Shown piece by piece: positions 15,137 to 24,016 of a stretch of 50,056 nucleotides of DNA. Location: positions 1-50,056 of the forward strand of contig NZ_JAFEJT020000019.1 in the NCBI RefSeq assembly GCF_018555435.2. The letters are read 5' to 3'. This stretch comes from Bifidobacterium amazonense (GTDB lineage Bacteria; Actinomycetota; Actinomycetes; Actinomycetales; Bifidobacteriaceae). The notes under the pieces are model-generated. The model saw only the letters and a program-made list of their open reading frames with translations, did not search any database and was not told the DNA's origin. Each line of letters starts with the position of its first letter. The stretch's first letter is position 1. The translations under genes were made by a program, and so were the position numbers.

Positions 15137-16218
15137 GACTCGGATCGGTCATCTCCGAAGCGCTGCGCAACATCGGCTCCGGCACCGCGCACGCCGTCGT
15201 CATGTTCCTCGCCGTACTGCTCGCCGGCACGCTGCTCGGCGGCTACGAGGCGGCCTCCGTGATCGGCCTCGAACGCGAGGCGACCACGCGCATCACCGCG
15301 CTCGCCGACACGACCACCATCATGGGCACCGCGATCGACGGCAGCGTGTGCGACCGGCTCGCCGGCATCGACGACGGACCAAGCATGGCCGGGGCCATGC
15401 GCATCGGCGACCCGCTCACGCCCGTCTCCACGCCCGGCAAGGACATCACCTCCTACCAGATCACACCCGGCATGATCGACCTGCTCGCCGCCGCCGACGC
15501 CACCGGACGCACGCGGCCCGACGCGTCCGGCATCTGGGTGTCCAGCGACGTGGCGCACGACTTCGGCCTCGCCGTAGGCGGCCCGTTCGCCACCGACCAC
15601 GGCACCGCCACCGTCGCCGGCGTATTCGACTGGCCCAACGACGGACGCGACACGCGCTTCGTATACGCGATCCTCGTGCCCGTCTCCGCCACCGACGGCA
15701 CGTTCACCGAATGCTGGGCCCGGCAATGGCCCGCCAGCGACCAGACCGAAACGCTCCTGTACTCCACCGTCGTCGCCGCGGACGGACAGAACCCGGCCGG
15801 CGTGATGGCCGTCAACAAAGGCTTCGACTCGCATTACGACGCGCAGGCCGGCTACCTGAACCGCATGACCCGATGGACGCCGCTCGCAGCGCTCGCCGTC
15901 GGACTCCTGCTCGGCATCGTCTCCGTGCGCCGGCGACGGCTCGAATACGCGGGCGCGCTGCACTCCGGCCAGACCAAAGGCGCGCAATTGCTCGGCATCG
16001 CGATCGAAACGCTGATATGGGGCGGATCGGCGAGCGCGGCCGGTGCCGGCCTGCTCGTCGCGTACTGCGTGCGCATGTCGCAGTCCGATCCGATGGCCGT
16101 GCTCGTCGCCGCGCTGCGCACGCCGGCCGCGCTGTTCGCCGGCGTGATGGTCGCGGCCATGCTGTCGGGGCTGACGATCCGCGAATCGCAGCTGTTCCGC
16201 TTCTTCAAGCACCGGTGA
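15133..16218 (+). CDS. ABC transporter permease, FtsX/MacB-like
   Basis: The 361-residue protein has one N-terminal helix (about 20-42), an extracellular domain of roughly 200 residues and further helices near 253-270, 285-310 and 323-345. This is the MacB/FtsX layout of mechanotransmission exporters, here with a single permease gene that would form a homodimer. ATG 15133 overlaps the ATPase stop. Such systems usually export peptides or lipoproteins or give peptide resistance; the neighbouring peptide and lipoprotein genes make that plausible but unproven. Confidence 0.85.
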   Translation: MRLGSVISEALRNIGSGTAHAVVMFLAVLLAGTLLGGYEAASVIGLEREATTRITALADTTTIMGTAIDGSVCDRLAGIDDGPSMAGAMRIGDPLTPVSTPGKDITSYQITPGMIDLLAAADATGRTRPDASGIWVSSDVAHDFGLAVGGPFATDHGTATVAGVFDWPNDGRDTRFVYAILVPVSATDGTFTECWARQWPASDQTETLLYSTVVAADGQNPAGVMAVNKGFDSHYDAQAGYLNRMTRWTPLAALAVGLLLGIVSVRRRRLEYAGALHSGQTKGAQLLGIAIETLIWGGSASAAGAGLLVAYCVRMSQSDPMAVLVAALRTPAALFAGVMVAAMLSGLTIRESQLFRFFKHR

Positions 16219-16335
16219 CGGACGGTCCGCGACGGCATGCGATTGTTGCCGTGTCCCGGCCGTTCTCGCCGAACGGACGCGTTTCGGCCGGAATGATGGA
16301 CAAAGCCCGGCGCATGGTCTATGCTCGGGAGCGTT

Positions 16336-16436
16336 GACACGGGGGCCGCGGCTGTCGCTTTGCGCAAGCCGGGGCTGAGAGGGGTGCTTCCCCGACCGAT
16401 TGAACGTGAATCCGGATAATGCCGGCGCACGGACGT
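16336..16436 (+). ncRNA. TPP riboswitch
   Basis: The conserved elements are in order: GACACGGGGGCC at the 5' end, the pyrimidine-binding GGGGCTGAGAGGG (16371-16383), and the pyrophosphate-binding GAACGTGAATCCGGATAATG followed by CCGGCG near 16402-16427. Together they match the thi box. It ends about 66 bases before ykoE and should lower transporter expression when thiamine pyrophosphate is plentiful. The upstream 16219-16335 stretch contains no gene. Confidence 0.95.
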
Positions 16437-16501
16437 CGCTCTTCCTCCCGTGCCTTGAAGACGTGCCGAACAGCGGCGCGCGAAAGAGAGAAAGGCACAT
16501 C

Positions 16502-17101
16502 ATGACTGCTGCAACCGTAAACTTCAAGTGGCGTGTCGTCGACATCGCCGTCGCGTCCGTGATCGGCGTGGCCAGCGCGTTCATCTACTGGATCGTCGCG
16601 CTCGTCATCAACGCGCCGTGGGCCGCGCTCGACGCCATCATCCCGGGCCTGGCCGGCCTGCTCAACGGCCTGTGGCTGTTCGCCGCGCCGCTTGCCGCGA
16701 TCATCGTGCGCAAGCCCGGCGCCGCCATCTACGCGGAGGTCGTCGCCGGCGTGCTCGAGGCGCTCATGGGCAACCAGTGGGGCGGCCTGTCCACGTTCGC
16801 CATCGCCCTCGTGCAGGGCCTGTTCGCCGAACTCGCCTTCGTGTTCGTGGCCTACAAGGTGTGGAACCTGGGCATCACCATCCTCTCCGGCGCGCTCGCC
16901 GGCGTCGGCTGCTGGGGCTACAGCTTCTTCAGCAACCTGCAGGCCATCGACCTGACCGGCCCCTACGGCATCATGTACCTCGTCTCCACCGCGCTGTCCG
17001 GCCTCGTGATCGCCGGCGTGCTCATGTGGTACCTGTACATCGCCATCGCCAAGACCGGCGCGCTCGACAAGTTCGCCTCGGGCCGCGAAGTGCGCGGCTG
17101 A
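16502..17101 (+). CDS. ykoE: ECF transporter substrate-binding component YkoE
   Basis: A 199-residue integral membrane protein with five to six helices (for example IAVASVIGVASAFIYWIVAL and LFAAPLAAIIV). The EAL-MGNQWGG motif is typical of YkoE, the S-component for thiamine or its hydroxymethylpyrimidine precursor. The start ATG 16502 follows GAGAGAAAGG. The TPP riboswitch upstream supports the substrate. Confidence 0.93.
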   Translation: MTAATVNFKWRVVDIAVASVIGVASAFIYWIVALVINAPWAALDAIIPGLAGLLNGLWLFAAPLAAIIVRKPGAAIYAEVVAGVLEALMGNQWGGLSTFAIALVQGLFAELAFVFVAYKVWNLGITILSGALAGVGCWGYSFFSNLQAIDLTGPYGIMYLVSTALSGLVIAGVLMWYLYIAIAKTGALDKFASGREVRG

Positions 17102-17143
17102 ACACGGCCGGACATCACCGCATCATGACCCGACACTGACGCG

Positions 17144-17200
17144 CCGCCCGCGCGACCGGAACCGTTCGATCGGCATCCGGGCGCGCGGACGGCCGTTTTC
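17144..17200 (+). terminator. Hairpin after ykoE
   Basis: An imperfect G/C-rich stem (GCCGCCCGCGCG around 17143-17154 with GCGCGCGGACGGC at 17181-17193) is followed by GTTTTC. It resembles a terminator between ykoE and the ATPase/permease gene, so the second gene may depend on read-through or on its own promoter in 17201-17302. Confidence 0.5.
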
Positions 17201-17302
17201 ATATCATCACAATCGATCATCACAACCGCTCGTCGCAACCGGCGAACCATCAAGCATCCGGCCGTACGCGGCCGGCGCACACCAATCCAACCGAGGACCA
17301 TC

Positions 17303-19873
17303 GTGCCGAACATCACCGCACCGAACACGCACACCACCACGGAACCCGCGGACGCGCGCCCGCGCGACGTCGTCGCGGACAACGCCACGCTCACCTTCGA
17401 CGGCTGGGGCTACCGTCACGCCTCGCGCAAGCACTTCGCGGTGCGCGGGCTGACCCTGACCGTCGAAGCCGGCCAGCGCGTGCTGCTGCTCGGCGCGTCC
17501 GGCATCGGCAAATCCACGATCCTCGAAGGCGCGGCCGGACTGCTCGGCGCCGACAGCCAGACCGTCACCGCCGAAGACGGCACGACCAGCCAGCTCGACT
17601 CCGACGGCGGCGTGACCGAAGGACGTGTGCTCATCGACGGCGTGCCCGTCAACCAGGCGCGCGGACGCGTCGGCCTCGTACTGCAGGACCCGGACGCGCA
17701 GGCGATCTTCCAGCGGCTCGGCGACAACGTCGCGTTCGGTCCCGAAAACCTCGACGTGCCGCGCGACGAGATCTGGAAGCGCGTCGACGACAGCCTCGCC
17801 GCGGTCGGCATGGGCGGCGTCGAACTGCACCGCTCCACCATGCATTTAAGCGGCGGGCAGATGCAACGGCTCGCGCTCGCCGGCGCGCTCGCCATGCGCC
17901 CCGGCGTGCTGCTGCTCGACGAGCCGACCGCGAACCTCGACCCGGACGGCGTCACGCAGATCGTCGGCGCCGTGCGCGACGTGCTCGACCGCTACCGTTC
18001 GACCATGGTGCTCGTCGAACACCGCGCCGGCCCGTGGATCGACATGATCGACCGCGTCGTCGTGCTCGGACTCGAAACCGACGACATGCAGCGCGCCCGC
18101 GTCGCCCAGACCGGCGACGAGGACGAGGTCGACCGCAGCGGCTTCCGCCGTACCGTGATCGTCGCCGACGGCACGCCCGACGACGTGTTCCGCAACCCCG
18201 ACCTCGACTTCGCCGAACTCGGCATCTGGGTGCCGGCGAAATACCGTCGCCCGGGCGACGAGATCACGCGCATCCACACCGCCGACGAACCCGCGTATTC
18301 GGCGCGCACCGGCAGCGGCGACGTGCTGCTGTCCACCGAAGACCTCGCGATCGGACGCAACGGCAGGCCGATCGCCGAACACATCGGCCTCGCGTTCCGG
18401 CCCGGGCAGATCACCGCGCTCGTCGGCATGAACGGCGCCGGCAAATCCACGCTGTCGCTCACGCTCGCCGGACTGCTCGAACCGGTGGGAGGGCGCGTGA
18501 AGGCGTCCGCCGCGCTCGCCGCCGGCGCGAGCGGCGACGACCCGCTGGCTTGGAAGTCCACCGAACTCGCCTCGCGCATCTCCTACGTGTTCCAGAACCC
18601 CGAACACCAGTTCGCGCGCGGCAGCGTGCTCGAAGAGGTCATGCTCGGACCGCTGCGCACCGGCTGCGACGAGGCCGAGGCGGAACGACGCGCGCGCGAG
18701 CTGCTCACCCGGTTCAACCTCATCCAATACGCGAAGGCGAACCCGTACACGCTTTCCGGCGGCGAAAAGCGACGGCTCACCGTGGCCGCGTCGCTGGCCG
18801 CGGCTCCTCGCGTGCTCATCCTCGACGAACCCACGTTCGGACAGGACCGGCGCACGTGGATGCAGATCGTCACGCTCATCCACAGCCTGCGCGGCGACGG
18901 CGTGAGCATCATCGTCGTCACGCACGACCGCGAGCTCGTCACCGCGCTCGGCGCGCGGCTTGTCGAACTCGTGCCGGCCGACACGGCGGGGGAGTGGCGC
19001 GTGCGGCAGACGGCTGCTGATATCGCTTCCGAGGCGCCGGAAGACGGAGCGCCGCAGGTGGTACCGGTCAGCGCCGTCAACGAACGCGTCGAACCGCCGA
19101 AACCGTCCAGCCGCTCGCGCGTGCTCGCCTCCATGAACCCCGCCGTGCGTCTGGGCGGCGCGTTCCTGACGGCCCTGCCCATGCTGCTCAGCCTCGACTG
19201 GGTGTCCGCGTCGGTGGCGCTCGCACTGGAATTCGTGGCGCTCATGGCCATCGGGTTCACGCCGTGGCGCGTGGTGCGCTCCACCTGGCCCGTGTGGATC
19301 GGCGCGCCCGGATCGGCGCTCGCCGTGCTCCTGTACGGCAAGGCCGGCGGCGCGACCTGGTGGCAGTGGGGCATGATCCACATCACCGACCGCTCCTCGC
19401 AGCTGGCCATCGCCACGGCCATCCGCATCCTCGCCATCGGCATCCCGGCCATCATCACCGTGCTCGGCATCGACGCGACCGACCTGGCCGACGCGTTCAG
19501 CCAGAAACTGCGCCTGCCCGACCGGTTCGTCTACGGCGGCCTTGCCGGCATGCGCCTCTTCTCCGTGCTGCAGGACGACTGGTCAGCCCTGACCGCCTCC
19601 CGCCGCTCGCGCGGCCTCGGCGACGACAACAAGTTCAAGGCGTTCTTCCCGCAGGCGTTCGCGCTGCTCGTGCTGTCCATCCGCCGGTCCACCACGCTGG
19701 CCACCGCGATGGAGGCGCGCGGCTTCGGCGGCGACGGACCGCGCAGCCACGCGCGCGTGAGCGAGACGCATGTGCGCGACTGGGTGTTCATGGCCGTGTG
19801 CCTCGCCATCCCGGTCGTGGCGCTCGTATGCGCCGGGTTCGCCGGCACCTTCGCGTTCCTCGGCGGCAACTGA
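17303..19873 (+). CDS. ykoDC: Fused ECF transporter double ATPase and transmembrane coupling protein (YkoD-YkoC)
   Basis: The 856-residue protein joins what are separate genes in Bacillus. ATPase domain 1 spans about 27-275 (Walker A GASGIGKST at 64-72, LSGGQMQRLALAG near 182, LLLDEPTANLD). ATPase domain 2 spans about 335-575 (GMNGAGKST near 375, LSGGEKRRLTVAAS near 486, LILDEPTFGQD). The EcfT permease runs from about 610 to the end, with membrane helices and the two coupling motifs RRSRGLG and EARGFGG. The start is GTG 17303 after GAGGA. With YkoE it makes a complete thiamine or HMP importer, with no other subunit needed. Confidence 0.95.
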   Translation: MPNITAPNTHTTTEPADARPRDVVADNATLTFDGWGYRHASRKHFAVRGLTLTVEAGQRVLLLGASGIGKSTILEGAAGLLGADSQTVTAEDGTTSQLDSDGGVTEGRVLIDGVPVNQARGRVGLVLQDPDAQAIFQRLGDNVAFGPENLDVPRDEIWKRVDDSLAAVGMGGVELHRSTMHLSGGQMQRLALAGALAMRPGVLLLDEPTANLDPDGVTQIVGAVRDVLDRYRSTMVLVEHRAGPWIDMIDRVVVLGLETDDMQRARVAQTGDEDEVDRSGFRRTVIVADGTPDDVFRNPDLDFAELGIWVPAKYRRPGDEITRIHTADEPAYSARTGSGDVLLSTEDLAIGRNGRPIAEHIGLAFRPGQITALVGMNGAGKSTLSLTLAGLLEPVGGRVKASAALAAGASGDDPLAWKSTELASRISYVFQNPEHQFARGSVLEEVMLGPLRTGCDEAEAERRARELLTRFNLIQYAKANPYTLSGGEKRRLTVAASLAAAPRVLILDEPTFGQDRRTWMQIVTLIHSLRGDGVSIIVVTHDRELVTALGARLVELVPADTAGEWRVRQTAADIASEAPEDGAPQVVPVSAVNERVEPPKPSSRSRVLASMNPAVRLGGAFLTALPMLLSLDWVSASVALALEFVALMAIGFTPWRVVRSTWPVWIGAPGSALAVLLYGKAGGATWWQWGMIHITDRSSQLAIATAIRILAIGIPAIITVLGIDATDLADAFSQKLRLPDRFVYGGLAGMRLFSVLQDDWSALTASRRSRGLGDDNKFKAFFPQAFALLVLSIRRSTTLATAMEARGFGGDGPRSHARVSETHVRDWVFMAVCLAIPVVALVCAGFAGTFAFLGGN

Positions 19874-19876
19874 TAT

Positions 19877-20094
19877 CGGAATCGCGCTGCGCGCGATGCT
19901 GTTTGTTGGCGGCCGTTGGCCGCGGAGCTCCCCCAGTCGAGCTGCGCTCGACAGCCCCCTCAGTGAGGGGGGCCGAGGCTCCGCCAGCTTCTTGCTGTCG
20001 TCGGCTACTTCGGTTGCTTGTTGGTTTCACTATGCAAAGCTGCCGCGCGGCCGAAGACAGCTGACAGCACAGCATCGCGCGAAGCACGATTCCG
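19877..20094. repeat. MITE-like palindromic element with 26-bp terminal inverted repeats
   Basis: The left end (19877-19902) and the reverse complement of the right end (20069-20094) agree at 24 of 26 bases, starting CGGAATCG. Inside lie GTCGAGC-TGC-GCTCGAC and a CCCCTCA/TGAGGGG hairpin (about 19940-19970). The 218-base unit codes for nothing credible. No target duplication is obvious. It begins 3 bases after the ykoDC stop. Confidence 0.65.
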
Positions 20095-20170
20095 GAACTG
20101 GGCGGACAACTTATGCGCACCAACTTGTGAGGAGACGCGCTCAGACAACGTTCAGGAAACGGTCAAGGAA

Positions 20171-20279
20171 CTGGAACGGGACGGCCAGAGTCGGCACAGG
20201 CCCGTTCCAGCGGTTTGCCACGCTACGGCGGTTTCATGGCACAGTAGACGGACCGCCCAAGTTCGGTCCGGTTGAAACC
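20171..20279 (+). promoter_or_regulatory. Structured leader of the Ser/Asp-rich permease gene
   Basis: Two stem systems precede the gene. CTGGAACGGG (20171-20180) pairs with CCCGTTCCAG (20201-20210). GGTTTCA (20230-20236) pairs with TGAAACC (20273-20279), nesting CGGACCG (20249-20255) with CGGTCCG (20264-20270). The last stem ends 26 bases before ATG 20306 and just before the AAAGGA ribosome site. A terminator or translational regulator is possible. Confidence 0.45.
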
Positions 20280-20305
20280 ACAGGCATACCGACCAAAGGA
20301 CCATC

Positions 20306-22123
20306 ATGTTCGTAGTCAAGAACGCATGGCGAAACGTCATACGCAACAAGGGGCGCAACATCCTCATCGCCATCATCGTCGCGATCATCGCGGCGGCGGC
20401 CACCATCGGCCTCGCGATACGGCAGGCGGCCGTGACCGCGCGCGAGACCGGACTCGAGAACACGACCATCACCGCGCAGATCAGCTTCGACCGCAGCAAG
20501 GCGATCAGCGAACTGCGCAACTCGTCGTCCTCGTCCGATTCTTCTGATTCTTCTTCGGACTCCTCCGATTCGTCCAGCTCGTCGTCCGACTCCGCGCCGG
20601 ACTTCGACGCCATGCGCGAGGCGATGAGCGACAAGCAGCTCACGCTCGCCGACTACCAGAAGTACGCCAAGGCGTCCAGCGCGGTCAAGTCCACGTATTA
20701 CACGGAAACCGCGTCGCTGGCCGCGACCGACGACTTCCAGCCGGTCGAGGACTCGACGTCCAGCTCGTCCTCGTCCTCTTCTTCCTCTGATTCGTCGTCG
20801 TCCAGCTCCGGCTCCAGCTCGTCCGACTCGTCCAAGTCCGACGCGAACGGCTCCGGCGACGGCCAGCAGCAGCCCGGCGGCGGCCAGGGCGGCGGCATGG
20901 GCGGCATGACCATGACCACCGGCGACTTCTCGCTCGTCGGCTTCTCCTCCGACGAGGCAGTCGCCAACGCCGAGAACGGCACGTTCACGATGAGCGACGG
21001 CGAGGTGTTCGGCTACGACTCCGACTCCGACGGCGATGTGATCATCTCCAAGGAACTCGCCGATTTCAACAACCTGTCCGTCGGCGACACGATCACCGTC
21101 GAGAACGCGTCCGACAGCGACACCACGTACAAGCTCACCATCGTCGGCATCTACGAGAACAGCACCGAATCGTCCAATCAGATGGGCGGCCCGATGAATT
21201 CCACCGCGTCCGACCCGGCCAACGCGATCTACACGTCCGTCTCCACGCTCAAGTCCCTCGGCCTCGACTCCGACTCGACGATCGAAACGACCGACTCGAG
21301 CGGCAACACCACCGAAACCGCGGCCGCGCAGCTCAACTACACGTACGTCTTCTCCAGCAAGGACGACTACGAGACCTTCGTCTCCGACGTGGCGGACGCC
21401 GGTCTGAGCGACGACTACACCGTCTCCTCCGCGGACGTCGAACAGTACGAGTCCAGCCTCGTGCCGCTCAACAACCTTGCCCAGTTCGCGCTCACCCTGC
21501 TGCTCATCGTGCTCGGCGTCGGCGCGGTGGTACTCGTGGTCATCACCCTGTTCAACGTGCGCGAACGCAAGTACGAGGTGGGCGTGCTCACGGCCATCGG
21601 CGTCAAGAAGGTCAAGGTGGCCGCGCAGTTCACGTTCGAGCTGCTCGTCGTCACGATGATCGGCCTCGCGCTGGGCGCGGCGGGCGGCGCGATCGCCTCC
21701 GTGCCGGTCTCCAACCAGCTGCTCGCCGCACAGGTCGCGCAGCAGGAGTCGCAGGCGTCCAGCCAGAACGCGCAGTTCGGCCGCGACATGCAGGGGCCGG
21801 GCGCGCCGGGATCGTCGTCCTCCGACTCTGCTTCTGACTCGTCGTCGTCCGATTCGTCCAGCTCGTCCGATTCGTCCTCGTCGTCCAGCGACTCGTCGTC
21901 CTCGTCCAACACGACCAACACGAACGCCGGCCGGCAGAACGGCCCCGGCGGCATGATGGGACAGGCCGTCAGCTACGTCTCCAACGTCAACGCGACCGTC
22001 AACCTCAAGATCGTCGGCCAGTTGCTCGCCATCGGCCTTGGACTGACGCTCGTCGCCGCGCTCGTCGCCGTCGTGTTCGTCATGCGCTACGAGCCGCTGC
22101 AGATCCTCGCCGATCGTTCGTGA
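20306..22123 (+). CDS. ABC transporter permease with Ser/Asp-rich inserts (MacB/FtsX type)
   Basis: The 605-residue protein has an N-terminal helix (about 18-38), an extracellular domain with DGDVIISKELADFNNLSVGD typical of MacB permeases, and three more helices (near 395-425, 440-465 and 565-595). Three low-complexity Ser/Asp tracts lie in external regions: 73-96, 150-178 and about 503-536. They are longer than linkers in most homologues and may be extended stalks or glycosylation sites. The start ATG 20306 follows AAAGGA. The ATPase follows 46 bases downstream. Cargo is unknown. Confidence 0.9.
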   Translation: MFVVKNAWRNVIRNKGRNILIAIIVAIIAAAATIGLAIRQAAVTARETGLENTTITAQISFDRSKAISELRNSSSSSDSSDSSSDSSDSSSSSSDSAPDFDAMREAMSDKQLTLADYQKYAKASSAVKSTYYTETASLAATDDFQPVEDSTSSSSSSSSSSDSSSSSSGSSSSDSSKSDANGSGDGQQQPGGGQGGGMGGMTMTTGDFSLVGFSSDEAVANAENGTFTMSDGEVFGYDSDSDGDVIISKELADFNNLSVGDTITVENASDSDTTYKLTIVGIYENSTESSNQMGGPMNSTASDPANAIYTSVSTLKSLGLDSDSTIETTDSSGNTTETAAAQLNYTYVFSSKDDYETFVSDVADAGLSDDYTVSSADVEQYESSLVPLNNLAQFALTLLLIVLGVGAVVLVVITLFNVRERKYEVGVLTAIGVKKVKVAAQFTFELLVVTMIGLALGAAGGAIASVPVSNQLLAAQVAQQESQASSQNAQFGRDMQGPGAPGSSSSDSASDSSSSDSSSSSDSSSSSSDSSSSSNTTNTNAGRQNGPGGMMGQAVSYVSNVNATVNLKIVGQLLAIGLGLTLVAALVAVVFVMRYEPLQILADRS

Positions 22124-22169
22124 TCCCATCCCGCACCTGCGTTCTGCATTCAGTAAAGGAACCGTCATC

Positions 22170-22853
22170 ATGACCACCGAAACCAACGAAACCAAGCCCA
22201 TCCTCGAACTCGACCACGTCAGCTACTCCTACACCAAGGGCGGCAAGAAGGTGCTGCGCGACATCACGCACTCCTTCCGTACCGGCGAAGTGCACTCCAT
22301 CACCGGACCGTCCGGCGCGGGCAAGACCACGATGCTCTCGCTCATCTCCGGCCTCGCCAACCCCACCGAAGGCAAGGTGCTGTACAACGGCAAGGACCTC
22401 GCCAAGCAGGACCGCTACGACTACCGCAGCCACGACATCGGCGTGATCTTCCAAAGCTTCAACCTGCTGCCGCAGCTGACCGTCGCGGAGAACATCATGC
22501 TCTCCATGGACGCCTCCGGCAAGAAGTTCGACCAGCCCAAGAAGGAGCTCGCCGTCAAGCTGCTCGAGCAGGTGCATCTGCCGGCCGAATACGCCAACGA
22601 GCGCATCCTGCACCTGTCCGGCGGCGAACAGCAGCGCGTGGCGATCGCCCGGGCCCTGAGCTACGGACCGTCCGTGATCGTGGCCGACGAGCCGACCGGC
22701 AACCTCGACCTCGGCACGCAGGAGGACATCATGTCGATCTTCCGCACGCTCGCCCACGAGCAGAACGTGTGCGTGATCATCGTCACGCATTCGCCCGAAG
22801 TGGCGGCCGCCAGCGACGAGGTGTTCGAACTGGCCCCGCTGCGGCGCAGGTAG
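22170..22853 (+). CDS. ABC transporter ATP-binding protein, MacB/LolD type
   Basis: 227 residues with all motifs: Walker A GPSGAGKTT, Q-loop IFQSFNLLPQL, signature LSGGEQQRVAIARAL, Walker B VIVADEPTGNLD and the switch His in IVTHSPE. The start ATG 22170 follows AAAGGA at 8 bases. It pairs with the permease at 20306; together they form a two-gene exporter. Confidence 0.95.
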   Translation: MTTETNETKPILELDHVSYSYTKGGKKVLRDITHSFRTGEVHSITGPSGAGKTTMLSLISGLANPTEGKVLYNGKDLAKQDRYDYRSHDIGVIFQSFNLLPQLTVAENIMLSMDASGKKFDQPKKELAVKLLEQVHLPAEYANERILHLSGGEQQRVAIARALSYGPSVIVADEPTGNLDLGTQEDIMSIFRTLAHEQNVCVIIVTHSPEVAAASDEVFELAPLRRR

Positions 22854-22868
22854 CGCCGTCGGGTTCAA

Positions 22869-22905
22869 GCCCCTCCGGTCACGGATCCACCGCGGCCGGA
22901 GGGGC
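22869..22905 (+). terminator. Terminator-like hairpin after the ABC operon
   Basis: GCCCCTCCGG (22869-22878) pairs with CCGGAGGGGC (22896-22905), a 10-bp stem followed by CTGTTGCGTT. It ends the ABC operon ahead of the methyltransferase gene. Confidence 0.65.
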
Positions 22906-22986
22906 CTGTTGCGTTGCCGGGCATGGCGTGGCAGCGCGGCAACATGGACGGTTTCGCGGGCGCGGGGATGGGGTAGGGTGGCGGGT

Positions 22987-23871
22987 ATGCCGATTTCCGC
23001 TGAAGTACTGGCCAATGTGAAGGCCGAACGCATCCGTCGTGTATCCGATCTCGCCAACCGTCGCAGCCGCGAACGGTACGGGAAGTTCCTGATCGAAGGA
23101 CCGCAGTCCGTGCGTGAGGCCGTCCTGTGGCAGCCCGAGGTCGTGCGCGACCTGTACGTCGAGGCCGCCGGCAGCGATCCGGACTCGCCGTTCGCCAACC
23201 CGACCATCGCGAAGATCGCCGGCAAGGCGCTGCAGTCCGGCGTCTACGTGCACAAGGCGACCCGTGACGTCATGAACAAGATCAGCTCCGACGCGCAGGG
23301 CATCGCCGCGGTCGGCGACATGGACGCCATGCGCGAGGTGCTGCGCTACGACGAGACGAGGCACGACGGCGACGGCGAGCCGTTCGTCGCCGCGTTCTGG
23401 CAGGTGCGCGACCCCGGCAACGCGGGCACGGTGATCCGCGCGGCCGACGCGGCCGGATGCGACGCGGTCGTGCTCGTCGACGAATGCGTCGACCCGTTCA
23501 ACCCGAAGGTCATCCGTTCCACCGCCGGATCGCTGTTCCATCTGCCCGTCGTCGCGATGGCGACCGACGAGTTCCTTGACTGGTCGCGCAAACAGAACAT
23601 GGCCGTGACCGCAGCCGACGTGTACGGCATGGACGGCCGCACCCCCGAATCCCTGCCGGATGTGCTCGCCGAACGACGCGACGCGAAGGCCGCCGGCGCA
23701 AGCCCGGCCGGCGAGGCGATCCTGTTCGGCAACGAGGCGCGCGGCCTGCCCGAGGCGATCCTCACGCAGTCGGACCGCATCGTGTCCATCCCGATCTACG
23801 GCAAGGCCGAATCGCTCAACCTCGGCACGTCCGCCGCGGTGATGCTCATGAGCCTCGCCATGACGCGGTGA
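22987..23871 (+). CDS. TrmH/SpoU family RNA 2'-O-methyltransferase
   Basis: The 294-residue protein has an N-terminal substrate-binding part (NRRSRERYGKFLIEGPQSV) and a SPOUT domain from about 135. SAM-binding knot motifs are seen: VRDPGNAGTVIRAADAAG, ILFGNEARGLP and IPIYGKAESLNLGTSAAV. It probably methylates rRNA at a ribose; the exact site cannot be told. The start ATG 22987 is preferred because the conserved region begins there. In Actinobacteria such a gene often precedes pheS, as here. Confidence 0.92.
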   Translation: MPISAEVLANVKAERIRRVSDLANRRSRERYGKFLIEGPQSVREAVLWQPEVVRDLYVEAAGSDPDSPFANPTIAKIAGKALQSGVYVHKATRDVMNKISSDAQGIAAVGDMDAMREVLRYDETRHDGDGEPFVAAFWQVRDPGNAGTVIRAADAAGCDAVVLVDECVDPFNPKVIRSTAGSLFHLPVVAMATDEFLDWSRKQNMAVTAADVYGMDGRTPESLPDVLAERRDAKAAGASPAGEAILFGNEARGLPEAILTQSDRIVSIPIYGKAESLNLGTSAAVMLMSLAMTR

Positions 23872-24016
23872 CGGGAACGGTTCCGCGCATCGGCTGATGC
23901 GAACCCTCACGGCCGTTCTATGTCGAGTCGTCTGGGAACAATGGACAGTTGGTAAAACGCTTGAAAAACGCATGTTTTCACGCATGTGACGCGTGCAAGT
24001 CAAGGAAAGGGTGCTC

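Noticed and set aside
22855..22885. Possible tRNA T-loop (GGTTCAAGCCCC)
   Set aside because: There is no matching acceptor, D-arm or anticodon arm upstream; it is part of the terminator after the ABC ATPase gene.
23880..24016. T-box leader for pheS
   Set aside because: No specifier-loop or T-box core (TGGNACCGCG) is present; only short AT-rich promoter-like sequence is seen.
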